Of a stretch of DNA of 46,427 nucleotides, positions 1 to 7,329 are shown in pieces (positions within the stretch are counted from its first letter, which is position 1; every line of letters begins with the position of its first letter). A program made the translations under genes and the position numbers. The notes under the pieces were generated by a model. It was not told the origin of the DNA, did no database searches, and saw only the letters and a list, made by a program, of their open reading frames with translations. Location: the IMG/VR virus record IMGVR_UViG_3300022921_001532, positions 1 through 46,427 of that record; one strand, given 5' to 3'. The stretch comes from a virus.

Positions 1-143
1 TAGAACGTCAAACACGTGACTTACCTAAGTTAAAAATGCCCAACTTTAGCACATTAGAAGAACTAATAAATACACATACAAGCGATTACAAATTAATCGG
101 ATACAATCCAATGGATAGTATCAAGGCACCAATGGCGGTGTAA
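1..143 (+). CDS. thyA: Thymidylate synthase (ThyA-like), 3' end only
   Basis: Only the last 46 codons lie in the window, in the frame starting at base 3, with the stop TAA at 141-143. The C-terminus reads GYNPMDSIKAPMAV, close to the ThyA C-terminal signature (E. coli ends GYDPHPGIKAPVAI), and is preceded by a LPKL segment placed as in ThyA. ThyA converts dUMP to dTMP with methylene-tetrahydrofolate; the flexible C-terminal residues close over the active site. Catalytic Cys and nucleotide-binding residues are outside the window, so a hydroxymethylase relative of the same fold cannot be excluded, though the tail is of normal synthase type. The desaturase gene follows 22 bases later on the same strand. 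Confidence 0.7.
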   Translation, partial: ERQTRDLPKLKMPNFSTLEELINTHTSDYKLIGYNPMDSIKAPMAV

Positions 144-165
144 ATATTCTTATTAGGAAGTGTAT

Positions 166-882
166 ATGGAAAATACAACAAAATTACTTATAAATCACAC
201 ATTTTGTCACTTAATGTTGATCCCAGCATTTTTATATGGCGAATTGTGGATGTTTGTTATATCTTTCTTTTGGTGGTATATTGTTGCAATTGTAGCAATT
301 AGTGGTGGTTATCACCGATACTACTCACATAATAGTTTTAAAACAGGTAAATGGTATCCGTGGGCAGTAAACATATTAGGTATGTTTGCTGGTGCTGGTC
401 CTGCAATGACTTGGGCTGCTACACACCGACAACATCACGCTCATAGTGATACAGAACTAGATCCGCACAGTCACAGTGTTAAAGGTATCTGGGCAGTATA
501 TGTAAACACATGGGGATATGGTTTTAAAATTAAACGTAAGTTCATTAAACGTTTATTGCAAGACAAAATTCTAAGATGGTTCCACAAATATTACTTTCAT
601 TTAAATATTGCCATTATTATATTGTTTACAGCAATTGACCCATTGTTTATGATATTTGGATATGCAATGCCAGTTGTACTAGCATTTCATGGATATGGAA
701 TACTCAATATACTAGGACACAGAGGTGCTCAACCTAATAACAGTTGGATAGCAAATATATTAACGGCAGGTGAAGGTTGGCACAAAAATCATCACAGACG
801 TGCAGGAAGTTGGGCTATTGGACAAGAATGGTGGCAGTTTGATCCAACTAAATGGTTTATTAGATTAATCAAAACAAATTAA
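166..882 (+). CDS. Membrane fatty-acid desaturase (acyl-CoA/acyl-lipid delta-9 type)
   Basis: A di-iron, O2-dependent enzyme that introduces a double bond into acyl chains in the membrane. All three histidine boxes are present (numbering from ATG 166): HRYYSH at 50-55, HRQHH at 87-91 and WHKNHH at 205-210, plus the NILGH element (181-185) that supplies a further metal ligand in this family. Hydrophobic stretches around residues 15-47, 65-85 and 145-180 fit four membrane passes. At 238 aa it is shorter than bacterial and animal relatives (about 270-350 aa). An in-frame GTG at 160 is an alternative start, but ATG 166 sits 5 bases after AGGAAG (155-160) and is preferred. It leads a co-directional run with 2OG oxygenases. 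Its likely role is altering membrane lipids, or an acyl group of the island's product, during infection (inference). Confidence 0.88.
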   Translation: MENTTKLLINHTFCHLMLIPAFLYGELWMFVISFFWWYIVAIVAISGGYHRYYSHNSFKTGKWYPWAVNILGMFAGAGPAMTWAATHRQHHAHSDTELDPHSHSVKGIWAVYVNTWGYGFKIKRKFIKRLLQDKILRWFHKYYFHLNIAIIILFTAIDPLFMIFGYAMPVVLAFHGYGILNILGHRGAQPNNSWIANILTAGEGWHKNHHRRAGSWAIGQEWWQFDPTKWFIRLIKTN

Positions 883-890
883 GAGACAAC

Positions 891-1550
891 ATGAAATTTA
901 CTTTTGGTGCAGTTGACATAGGTATAACCAAAGAAGAAAAACAAGCGATGCTTAATGAAGTGCTTGCGCTTTCTGATGATGTACATCACTACAATGAATT
1001 CAGAGGTTGTAGAATGATTGCAATATGGAACGGTGGTGGTAGACTAGGTGGTAGAGACCCTAATCACAACACTGCAAAAGGTGAATTTACTTATACTCCA
1101 GCAGGCAATCAATGTCCTGTTATGCAACGTGTATTAGAAGAAAAAATATTTCCTTGGATGGATCCTCCAGGTAGAGTTACAATTTTACGAACTGCTCCTA
1201 ATACAGGATTACATACACATTTAGATAGTACCAAAGAAGAAATTGGTACATTACAGGACAAATATAGACTAGTGCTAAATGGTGCTATTGATAAACTATA
1301 TTTTTTAGATAAAAAACTAAACAAAATTTACATGCCAGGAAACTATGACAGTTACGTATTAGACGGAAGTCATGCTCATAGTATTGATCCTGATCCACAA
1401 GAAAAGATTACATTGTGCGTAGGTGCTCCATGGAAGGGGCAGTCAACTGATGCATATGATAAACTGAAAGCTAAAGCAGATTATATTGCAGTAGTATCTA
1501 GACCTGATACATTAGATGAATGGCTTGATCCAGCGTTTGTTAAAAAATGA
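891..1550 (+). CDS. Fe(II)/2OG oxygenase-like, aspartyl/asparaginyl beta-hydroxylase type
   Basis: The core reads TGLHTHLDS, giving the first two iron ligands as H110-x-D112. KYRLVLNG follows (typical strand after the HxD in Asp/Asn beta-hydroxylases), then LDGSHAHS with the distal ligand H161 or H163. The usual 2OG-anchoring Arg after the distal His is not obvious; K172 is the nearest basic residue, so catalysis is inferred from fold and motif. 219 aa, cytosolic, no signal or membrane segment. The stop overlaps the next ATG by 4 bases (ATGA), so the two are translationally coupled. Substrate unknown; such proteins hydroxylate protein side chains or small molecules. Confidence 0.65.
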   Translation: MKFTFGAVDIGITKEEKQAMLNEVLALSDDVHHYNEFRGCRMIAIWNGGGRLGGRDPNHNTAKGEFTYTPAGNQCPVMQRVLEEKIFPWMDPPGRVTILRTAPNTGLHTHLDSTKEEIGTLQDKYRLVLNGAIDKLYFLDKKLNKIYMPGNYDSYVLDGSHAHSIDPDPQEKITLCVGAPWKGQSTDAYDKLKAKADYIAVVSRPDTLDEWLDPAFVKK

Positions 1551-2134
1551 AAATACTTACATTAGAAAATTATGAGTCAGAATTCTTACAGTACTGTAAG
1601 AAATTCTATGCAAATGATGATAGAAATAAAGATTGGTTTAATCCAGATCTAGCCTGGAGTATACCAAATAGATATAAAAAATATCCATTATGGACTTTCC
1701 TAGTAGAAGATAATGATGAAATGATTGCCATGAGTTGTGTACAAACTCATATGTTTCCAGAAGGTTGTGCGAGGTTGTTAACTAGAACATATTACAATCC
1801 GCAATACAGACGCACAAATATGAATTATGAAAAAGATACTGAAACACCAGCAACACTAATGTTAGATCCACAATTAGAATGGGCAAAACAAAATAATATT
1901 GACAACTTATTCTTCAGTGTAGAGTTTCAACGTAGACGAGGAACGTTGGTACTGTTAGCCAAAAAACTAAACAATAAATATAAGAAACAGGATGAATGGA
2001 AAGTCTTAGAAGGACTGTATCAAACTTACCCCAAAGACGACGATCCTAAAAGTTGGCAAGTTATTTGTTCTAATAATTATAGCCTACCTTTAAAAAATAT
2101 AAGTATTCAAGAATGGAAGGAAAATTATGACTGA
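1547..2134 (+). CDS. Uncharacterised protein, possibly GNAT-fold N-acyltransferase
   Basis: 195 aa, not firmly recognised. The strand order resembles a GNAT fold: after an N-terminal helical part, residues 47-62 (LWTFLVEDNDEMIAMS) look like the first core strands, a strand with LLTRTYYNP follows, then a Tyr/Arg turn (QYRRTNMNY). The pyrophosphate-loop consensus Q/RxxGxG/A is not present, so acyl-CoA binding is not shown. A C-terminal half with LFFSVEFQRRRGTL could be the later strands of the fold. It lies between two 2OG oxygenases with overlaps at both ends, so it probably acts in the same pathway. Confidence 0.5.
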   Translation: MKILTLENYESEFLQYCKKFYANDDRNKDWFNPDLAWSIPNRYKKYPLWTFLVEDNDEMIAMSCVQTHMFPEGCARLLTRTYYNPQYRRTNMNYEKDTETPATLMLDPQLEWAKQNNIDNLFFSVEFQRRRGTLVLLAKKLNNKYKKQDEWKVLEGLYQTYPKDDDPKSWQVICSNNYSLPLKNISIQEWKENYD

Positions 2135-2786
2135 TAGTTGCCTTATACACGATACAAGAAGAAGCAGAGTAAATGGTAAAAATGGTCCACGTAGGCATCA
2201 AATGCAAACTCACGGACAAGTAACAGATAACGTTCCCCAAGCAGTATTAGATGAGATATTGGAAATTGCCAATAACTACACAGGTAATGATTTAGGCGGT
2301 GACAATTATCAGATATCACAACATTGTGATGTTAAAAGTGCATTTACTGCTAGCGAAACATACAGTCAAATACTCTTACAGCAACTAGACGACGGTGCTG
2401 ACAGTGAAATAGATGAAAAAAATTATAACAGTTGGAGAGATGATTTAAAAACAACTGCAATACAACAATACCTTAAAGATACATTTAAAGCACCCTATAG
2501 AGCACGTATAAGCGTCATGCATGGGGGTAATGAACTAAACTACCATATAGACACTGATACAAGTGTGTTGTGTAGAGTACAAATACCTGTTAAGACAGAG
2601 GGAAGTTTATTCCAATGGAAAACAAAAACCGAAGAAATTAGTTTGGATATGCAAAGAGGAAAAAGCTATTTTGTTAATACAGGTTGGTTACATAGAGTAA
2701 CAAACAATAGTGATAACACTAGAATCGTTTTAATATTTGGAGTGGATTATGATAACATTCCAAATAAAGAAACATTATTAATATGA
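2127..2786 (+). CDS. Fe(II)/2OG oxygenase-like, aspartyl/asparaginyl hydroxylase type
   Basis: The complete facial triad is visible: H140-x-D142 in LNYHIDTD and H189 in TGWLHRV, with R199 in the usual 2OG-binding position (NTRIVLIFG). The PVKTEGSLFQW stretch between them matches the central strands of the cupin barrel. The first 60 residues are polar and of unknown role. ATG 2127 overlaps the preceding gene by 8 bases. After its stop there is a 71-base gap before the TauD-like gene. Probably a cytosolic hydroxylase; substrate unknown. Confidence 0.72.
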   Translation: MTDSCLIHDTRRSRVNGKNGPRRHQMQTHGQVTDNVPQAVLDEILEIANNYTGNDLGGDNYQISQHCDVKSAFTASETYSQILLQQLDDGADSEIDEKNYNSWRDDLKTTAIQQYLKDTFKAPYRARISVMHGGNELNYHIDTDTSVLCRVQIPVKTEGSLFQWKTKTEEISLDMQRGKSYFVNTGWLHRVTNNSDNTRIVLIFGVDYDNIPNKETLLI

Positions 2787-2857
2787 ATTACTGTAGAGAG
2801 ACTATGTTGATAGTAAACAAGAAACTCTAAGTAAAATAGTATTAGGAGAAAAGGCTA

Positions 2858-3703
2858 ATGCAAATGGATGCAGTGCGGTATGAAGTAGACTTTAACACAA
2901 TGAGTGACTCAGAAATTAGAGAATGGGGTAAAAACATTGTAAAAGATAACGTTGTACTTGTTAGAAACCAAAACCTAGACGAAAAGGGTATACTAAGAGT
3001 ATGTGAGCTGATTGGTAATGTACTTAAACCAAATCAGTTTTTTATGCATCCAGATTACCCTGGATTGTTTAGAGTAACAAACGAACGCAAAGATGGTGAA
3101 AAGATTGGCATTTTTGCAGACAAAGAACTAGATTGGCACAGTAATGGTAATGGCAGGAAAAGCGGCAAAGAATGTTGTGTGGCACTGTATTGTGTACGTC
3201 CTGGCAAAAACAGTGTAACCAGTTTCTGTGACACAAGACAAGCATACAGAGATTTAAGTGAAGAAGATAAAGAATTTTATAAGCAAATAGATTGCACATT
3301 TAAATTTGAAAACGGAACATTTTACGACTTAGATGAAGACGATAAAGAACTCAAAATGTTTCAAGGTGGCGCAAGAGATTTTAAATATGGTGTAACAAAA
3401 CCATTGGTATATACGCATCCATATGACGGTGACGAAGGATTGTACTTTACATTTCATTATATTAGGGAGATGTGGCTTAGAGATAATCCAGAAGAGAAAT
3501 TGGATAAACAACCTATTTTTGATAAACTAATGGCACATATTTTTCAAGACAAATATATTTGGCATCATGATGATTGGCAACCTGGTGATTTTATTTTTAT
3601 GGATCAGTTTCATAGTATTCATAAACGTAATGCCGTAGAAGGTGATCGTTATTTGTATAGAATAAGTTTTGATTATGATTATAGTTATGGAGGCATTCAA
3701 TGA
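2858..3703 (+). CDS. TauD/TfdA-family dioxygenase with Asn in place of the iron-ligand Asp
   Basis: 281 aa, the usual length for TauD-like Fe(II)/2OG dioxygenases. Visible family features: VLVRNQNL near residues 33-40 (TauD starts with a similar strand), DWHSNGNG at 92-99, FCDTRQAYRDLSEEDKEF (substrate-lid helix and the D/T-x-x-AY element), FIFMDQFHSIHKR with distal His H252, and R264/R268 for the 2OG carboxylate. In the family the first motif is HxD; here it is H94-S-N96, so one carboxylate ligand is changed to an amide. ATG 2858 follows AGGAG (2844-2848) by 9 bases. The 3' end overlaps the next ATG (ATGA). Substrates in the family are sulfonates, herbicides, betaines and carrier-bound amino acids; the one here is unknown. 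Confidence 0.75.
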   Translation: MQMDAVRYEVDFNTMSDSEIREWGKNIVKDNVVLVRNQNLDEKGILRVCELIGNVLKPNQFFMHPDYPGLFRVTNERKDGEKIGIFADKELDWHSNGNGRKSGKECCVALYCVRPGKNSVTSFCDTRQAYRDLSEEDKEFYKQIDCTFKFENGTFYDLDEDDKELKMFQGGARDFKYGVTKPLVYTHPYDGDEGLYFTFHYIREMWLRDNPEEKLDKQPIFDKLMAHIFQDKYIWHHDDWQPGDFIFMDQFHSIHKRNAVEGDRYLYRISFDYDYSYGGIQ

Positions 3704-4374
3704 ACGAACTACGATATAGATACGAAGATAGGTTTGCTGAAACCAAAGGTTATGATGGGTTTTTAGCAGACAAAGACGAACTCAATAACTTCTTCGATCA
3801 AAAAATTAAAGACACATTTGGTGATCACGGTACAGTAGGAATGGATAGTACCAAGCAAAAAATTTACAATGTATGCTATGACTGTAACATTCCGATTTGG
3901 AATGAAATATTTCAAAGGGTTACAAACATTGCAAACAACTGCGGTGTAACATTAAATTGGGATGAAATTAAACACTGTATGCGTTTTACATTTATTTGGA
4001 TGCCTCCTGGCGGTAATTTAGAGCCCCACACTGCACATCACTTTAGAGCTTTAAGTGCATTTAATACACCGTTGCGTGGTAAGACAGAAATCAGCTTTTA
4101 TGAACATTTACCACAAGAAGATGGAACACACAAGGTGGGCGAAAAATTAGAAACACACGAATATTTTAATCCTAATTTTTTAAATGTAAATCGTTATCAC
4201 GGTGTTGTAAATGATACTGAAGAAGAACGTATGATTCTTAAATCTCACCTTTTAATTGTTCCATGGCAAAAACTTGTAGATGCGTATGAAGGAGAAGGTG
4301 TGCTTAATATGTGGGACTTTACTGTGCCCTGGCAAGAGCAAAAAAAGAAAACACATGAGAAAAAACACGGATAA
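3700..4374 (+). CDS. 2OG oxygenase-fold protein with an HxA motif
   Basis: 224 aa, resembling Asp/Asn beta-hydroxylase-like cupins. FIWMPPGGNLEPHTAHHFRALSA carries the first metal motif (the MPPGG..PH lead-in is typical), a cupin strand pair GKTEISFYEHL follows, then NRYHGVVNDTEEERMIL with distal H167 and R177 for 2OG. The acidic ligand of HxD is replaced: H110-T-A112. In Fe/2OG halogenases of the SyrB2 type the same substitution (HxA/HxG) makes room for chloride. That parallel is suggestive only, because H113/H114 follow directly and the fold branch differs. The C-terminus is basic (KKKTHEKKHG). Coupled to the TauD-like gene through an ATGA overlap, and last gene before the late promoter at 4408. 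Confidence 0.6.
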   Translation: MNELRYRYEDRFAETKGYDGFLADKDELNNFFDQKIKDTFGDHGTVGMDSTKQKIYNVCYDCNIPIWNEIFQRVTNIANNCGVTLNWDEIKHCMRFTFIWMPPGGNLEPHTAHHFRALSAFNTPLRGKTEISFYEHLPQEDGTHKVGEKLETHEYFNPNFLNVNRYHGVVNDTEEERMILKSHLLIVPWQKLVDAYEGEGVLNMWDFTVPWQEQKKKTHEKKHG

Positions 4375-4407
4375 TTAAAAGATTGCAGTTTTTATTTGTT
4401 ATTTTAA

Positions 4408-4415
4408 TATAAATA
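4408..4415 (+). promoter_or_regulatory. T4-type late promoter octamer
   Basis: TATAAATA lies in the 81-base gap 4375-4455. It is an exact match to the T4 late-promoter -10 element recognised by the gp55-type late sigma factor with sliding clamp; such promoters have no -35 box. The flanks are A/T only. The start codon it serves (4456) is 40 bases downstream. Confidence 0.7.
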
Positions 4416-4441
4416 GTAATAACACAATGTCAATCATTGAT

Positions 4442-4447
4442 AAGGAG
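4442..4447 (+). promoter_or_regulatory. Strong ribosome binding site for the 103-aa late gene
   Basis: AAGGAG is followed by 8 A/T-rich bases and ATG 4456. It is one of the best Shine-Dalgarno matches in the window and, with the late promoter, suggests high late expression of this small gene. Confidence 0.7.
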
Positions 4448-4455
4448 AAAAAAAT

Positions 4456-4767
4456 ATGGCGATTCAACAAACCATTACTTTAGAAAAACCAGCTGGTTCT
4501 TTTTCTGCTCAGGAAGAAGCTATTGCTTCAATACGTAGTTTAATAGATTCAAGTGTATTGGCAGCAATAGATAATGCAAGAACTTCTGGAGATTTTACAA
4601 CTGTTGCAAATTGGGATCCTGTTGCACAACAGATTACATTTGTCAGAACTTGGAATGAAGATGCTTACAATGCATATGCAGCCGCAATTGCAGGAAGCAA
4701 GGATACACAAATGGCTAGTTTAGAAGCAGGCGGTTGGACAGTTACGCAATCAATTGTATCTGTATAA
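4456..4767 (+). CDS. Small late protein of unknown function (103 aa)
   Basis: Not recognised. It is acidic, Ala/Thr/Ser-rich and soluble, without Cys, signal peptide or membrane segment. It begins MAIQQTITLEKPAGSF, then a helical stretch (SAQEEAIASIRSLIDSSVL), a central WDPVAQQITFVRTWNEDAYNAY and a C-terminal GGWTVTQSIVSV strand. It is the only gene in the window with its own exact TATAAATA promoter and an AAGGAG ribosome site, so it is probably made in quantity late in infection. A small virion or assembly protein is the most likely role. A substrate or carrier for the neighbouring modification enzymes is an alternative with no direct support. Confidence 0.75.
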   Translation: MAIQQTITLEKPAGSFSAQEEAIASIRSLIDSSVLAAIDNARTSGDFTTVANWDPVAQQITFVRTWNEDAYNAYAAAIAGSKDTQMASLEAGGWTVTQSIVSV

Positions 4768-4768
4768 T

Positions 4769-5353
4769 TTATCTATCACCTAGTAGCACTGCTACTAGGT
4801 GTATTCTATTTTCTTTACTTGCATTAAATGCAGTGTGTGGTTTAAGCGTGTTTGTTTTCCACCATGTATTTTCTGGTAAAAATTTAACTTCATCCTCAAT
4901 TACCATAAAACAACCGTCTTGTGTTTTTATAGGATAATGTACACGTGGACTTGAGTCTTGATGCCAACTTAAACATTTACTAGGTTGACTTTGCATTAGT
5001 CTTATACGGCCTAGCGTATAATGTTTATTTAATATATTATAAATTTCTTCAAATACTGTTCCTTTAAATTGACTATTTAGAACTGTAAAATCTTGTTCTC
5101 TTAATTGTATTTCACGCTTGGGCACAATGTTTTTAACTCCACCGTCGGGTTGCTCTTCTACAGTAGATTTATCCCAATCATATAGTAAACTACCACACCC
5201 ATAATGTATATTGTCTACAGCAAATGGTGTTGTATTAATGCAAATTTGATTTTGTTTTTTGTGAAACGATATCTTTGTATCAAGTAACTCTAATAATTCA
5301 CTATATGTATTATTGAAGCAAGGTAAATCAAGTTGTTCAAAGCGATAATTCAA
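4769..5353 (-). CDS. Fe(II)/2OG oxygenase-like, Asp/Asn beta-hydroxylase type
   Basis: 194 aa with a full triad near the C-terminus: LSWHQDSS gives H131-x-D133, LKPHTAFN gives H173, and R183 in ENRIHLVAV is the 2OG-binding Arg. QDGCFMVIEDEVKFLPENTWW supplies the intervening barrel strands, as in Asp/Asn hydroxylase-like cupins. This is the last gene of the minus-strand array. Its final codons overlap the 11-bp hairpin at 4777-4801, and it converges on the 103-aa late gene with one base between the stop codons. ATG 5353 overlaps the upstream sulfotransferase-like gene by 17 bases. Confidence 0.7.
   Translation of the reverse strand: MNYRFEQLDLPCFNNTYSELLELLDTKISFHKKQNQICINTTPFAVDNIHYGCGSLLYDWDKSTVEEQPDGGVKNIVPKREIQLREQDFTVLNSQFKGTVFEEIYNILNKHYTLGRIRLMQSQPSKCLSWHQDSSPRVHYPIKTQDGCFMVIEDEVKFLPENTWWKTNTLKPHTAFNASKENRIHLVAVLLGDR
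4777..4801. terminator. Hairpin at convergent gene ends, possible bidirectional terminator
   Basis: A perfect inverted repeat of 11 bp (CACCTAGTAGC / GCTACTAGGTG) with a 3-base loop ACT lies 9 bases after the stop of the plus-strand late gene and inside the last codons of the minus-strand oxygenase gene. A T-rich run (TATTCTATTTTCT) follows on the plus strand; the minus-strand side has only a weak U tract. Plus-strand termination is therefore better supported than minus. Confidence 0.55.
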
Positions 5354-6182
5354 TTTCAGATTCCTTTATATATTCTCTAATATGTGGTATAATTTCCTTG
5401 TAATTACTTATAATTTTTGAATAATCTTTATTAATTTTTAGTGGCACTTTATTTACAATATTTTCCGGTAAGTAATCTTTCCAGTTATCGGTGCCAAGTA
5501 TATTGGTAATAGTAGTATCAATATTTTCTTGGGTGTCTAAATCTTCGTAGTAAGTTACAGTATATGTCCAATTATTTGATTGGATATATTCTTGTAGATT
5601 CCATAATTCAATAGTTTGTGTCAATAGTTCTGGTACACGGTTCAAGAATTCTTGACTAACGTGTATACCAGCATCCATAATACTTGTGTAACGCTCTAGA
5701 TTGTTTGGTCGTGCGTGGAAGAATTTTGTAATGTATGCTACAAGAAAACTACACACGTAATCTTCAATATTGCGGCGCTTAGTTAATACAAAATGTCTAT
5801 CACTGTAAAAATTTAAAACATCTTTATATCCTTCAACGATGTTTATTGTACCTTTAATATTAAATTCATGACCTTGATTTTTAAGATCTTTTAAAATTTG
5901 TATTTTATACAAGTTACGTTCTTTACGTGTGTTAAACACATGTGGATATATGTAATGTACTCTTAGATTCCCCTTGTGTGCTATAGGATATAATTCAGCA
6001 GTATAATATTCATCAACTTTAACATCATGAAATTCAGCATTACGACTATACTCAAGAAATAATTCTGTGTGTCCACCTAAGGGTTTTAAATTATATACGT
6101 TTTCAACATAGAATTGTGCGGTTTCAAACAAAACACTACTACGTGTACGTGGTGCGCTGATAAAGAAAGGTGCTTTATTCAT
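5337..6182 (-). CDS. Sulfotransferase-like protein (PAPS-dependent family)
   Basis: The N-terminal segment FFISAPRTRSSVLFE (residues 6-20) has the form of the 5'-phosphosulfate-binding loop of sulfotransferases (hydrophobic strand, then PR(T/S)xSS). A later helix with FVLTKRRNIEDYVCSFLVAY matches the 3'-phosphate-binding region (R..(N/D)...S). 281 aa, near the usual 250-300. The reading frame is open 26 codons further upstream, but ATG 6182 is preferred because it starts directly before the PAPS loop and overlaps the preceding gene by only 8 bases. One of three such proteins in the window; sulfates a hydroxyl of a sugar, peptide or lipid in the family. The acceptor is unknown. Confidence 0.68.
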   Translation of the reverse strand: MNKAPFFISAPRTRSSVLFETAQFYVENVYNLKPLGGHTELFLEYSRNAEFHDVKVDEYYTAELYPIAHKGNLRVHYIYPHVFNTRKERNLYKIQILKDLKNQGHEFNIKGTINIVEGYKDVLNFYSDRHFVLTKRRNIEDYVCSFLVAYITKFFHARPNNLERYTSIMDAGIHVSQEFLNRVPELLTQTIELWNLQEYIQSNNWTYTVTYYEDLDTQENIDTTITNILGTDNWKDYLPENIVNKVPLKINKDYSKIISNYKEIIPHIREYIKESEIELSL

Positions 6183-7329
6183 AAGTCTTATCACCAGGCC
6201 ATAATGGTAACTTGGTGCCTGGCGCACGTTTGGGTATTTTACTGTCAGCACTACTAACACAACTAGGACTAGTACACTCTACTGGTCCATCAAATAACTT
6301 AAATCCAGTTTCAATATTACCTAATGGCTTGTCGTGACAACTGTAACTACGTTTAATACTTCCGTCTGGTTCACGGATAATAATACCGCGATAGCCACTG
6401 CTACATTCCCAACCGTTAAACTGGTTAAAGTTAAATGCATTAAATCTTTCAGCCTGATCCATGTACCAATACTTTCCTTCTTTGTCACGGAATTCAATCT
6501 GGAAGTGTTGTGGTACGTGACTGTGATCTTCCCAATAAAGCGGATCACTTGTTTTACGGAATGTTGGTTGTGGACGCTCTACGTATTTGTTTTTAACTTC
6601 AGTAAAGCCACGTTGCGGCATACCGTTATGTAATGTTTTTAGTTGTTCCGGCGTGTAACCATCGACCACACGACTCGCAGTAGGATCTGATTGCGGCTTA
6701 AGAGTAACATTGATTCCTTGTTCGTGGAAGAATAGGGCATTTTCCCAATCTCTTTCAAACCATTCTGGAACCATAACTTGATTGATTGTAATTTGTACAT
6801 CATGCTCCTGACAAAAGATGAGTTTGTCTGCAAACTCTTGCATCTTTTCTGGTGTATTAACGTGTTCGGTATGCAAACTCGCCGTAATACTGGCACGGTG
6901 GAATTTGCTTGCATGTTCTACATATGTTTCAAACCACTTCATATTACGACTACAGTTTGACGTCATATGTACGCTTGTGTAATTTGTATTGTCTACATCT
7001 TTTGCCAGATGCGCCATAATATCCAAATAACCAGGGTGAAAGGTAGGTTCACCGCCGCTAAGACTAAAATGAAACGAATTAAAGCCTCTTTCACGTGCTT
7101 GCCTTTTAATTTCATCTACTGTTAATAAACAGAGCTCAGTAGGACGGTGGTCTTTACGGTCGCTTCTTGCGTAGGGCCAACAGTAGGAACATTTGTAATT
7201 ACAAAAACGTCCCAGTAGCCAAGATACAGTAAACATGTCACGGTAGAGCATACTGCGCTGGCCAACACGCACAAGATCATCGTAAGGTATTTGTGTGAAA
7301 TCATATTCACTCCATTTTAAATCAGTCAT
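6175..7329 (-). CDS. Radical SAM protein, core followed by C-terminal SPASM-type cluster domain
   Basis: 384 aa. The SAM-radical [4Fe-4S] site is C43-x3-C47-x2-C50 (FCNYKCSYCW); the SAM-amino-binding motif is GGEP at 92-95. A C-terminal auxiliary cluster domain has C309, C331, C352 and C357, around the turn REPDGSIKRSYSC. This spacing (C-x21-C-x20-C-x4-C) is nearly the same as in the free-standing SPASM protein at 16266-16634, so the two share a subfamily. Unlike most neighbours it has no N-terminal twitch segment. It overlaps the sulfotransferase-like gene downstream and the SDR gene upstream by 8 bases each. Reaction unknown; SPASM enzymes commonly oxidise or crosslink peptides or modify sugars. 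Confidence 0.82.
   Translation of the reverse strand: MTDLKWSEYDFTQIPYDDLVRVGQRSMLYRDMFTVSWLLGRFCNYKCSYCWPYARSDRKDHRPTELCLLTVDEIKRQARERGFNSFHFSLSGGEPTFHPGYLDIMAHLAKDVDNTNYTSVHMTSNCSRNMKWFETYVEHASKFHRASITASLHTEHVNTPEKMQEFADKLIFCQEHDVQITINQVMVPEWFERDWENALFFHEQGINVTLKPQSDPTASRVVDGYTPEQLKTLHNGMPQRGFTEVKNKYVERPQPTFRKTSDPLYWEDHSHVPQHFQIEFRDKEGKYWYMDQAERFNAFNFNQFNGWECSSGYRGIIIREPDGSIKRSYSCHDKPLGNIETGFKLFDGPVECTSPSCVSSADSKIPKRAPGTKLPLWPGDKTYE

Noticed and set aside
2783-2830. 15-codon frame (MNYCRET...) in the gap before the TauD-like gene
   Set aside because: Too short, with no ribosome site of its own beyond the overlapped stop; treated as leader sequence.
4734-4937. 67-codon plus-strand frame after the late gene
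   Set aside because: Overlaps the end of the 103-aa gene, runs through the hairpin and is antisense to the 2OG oxygenase gene.
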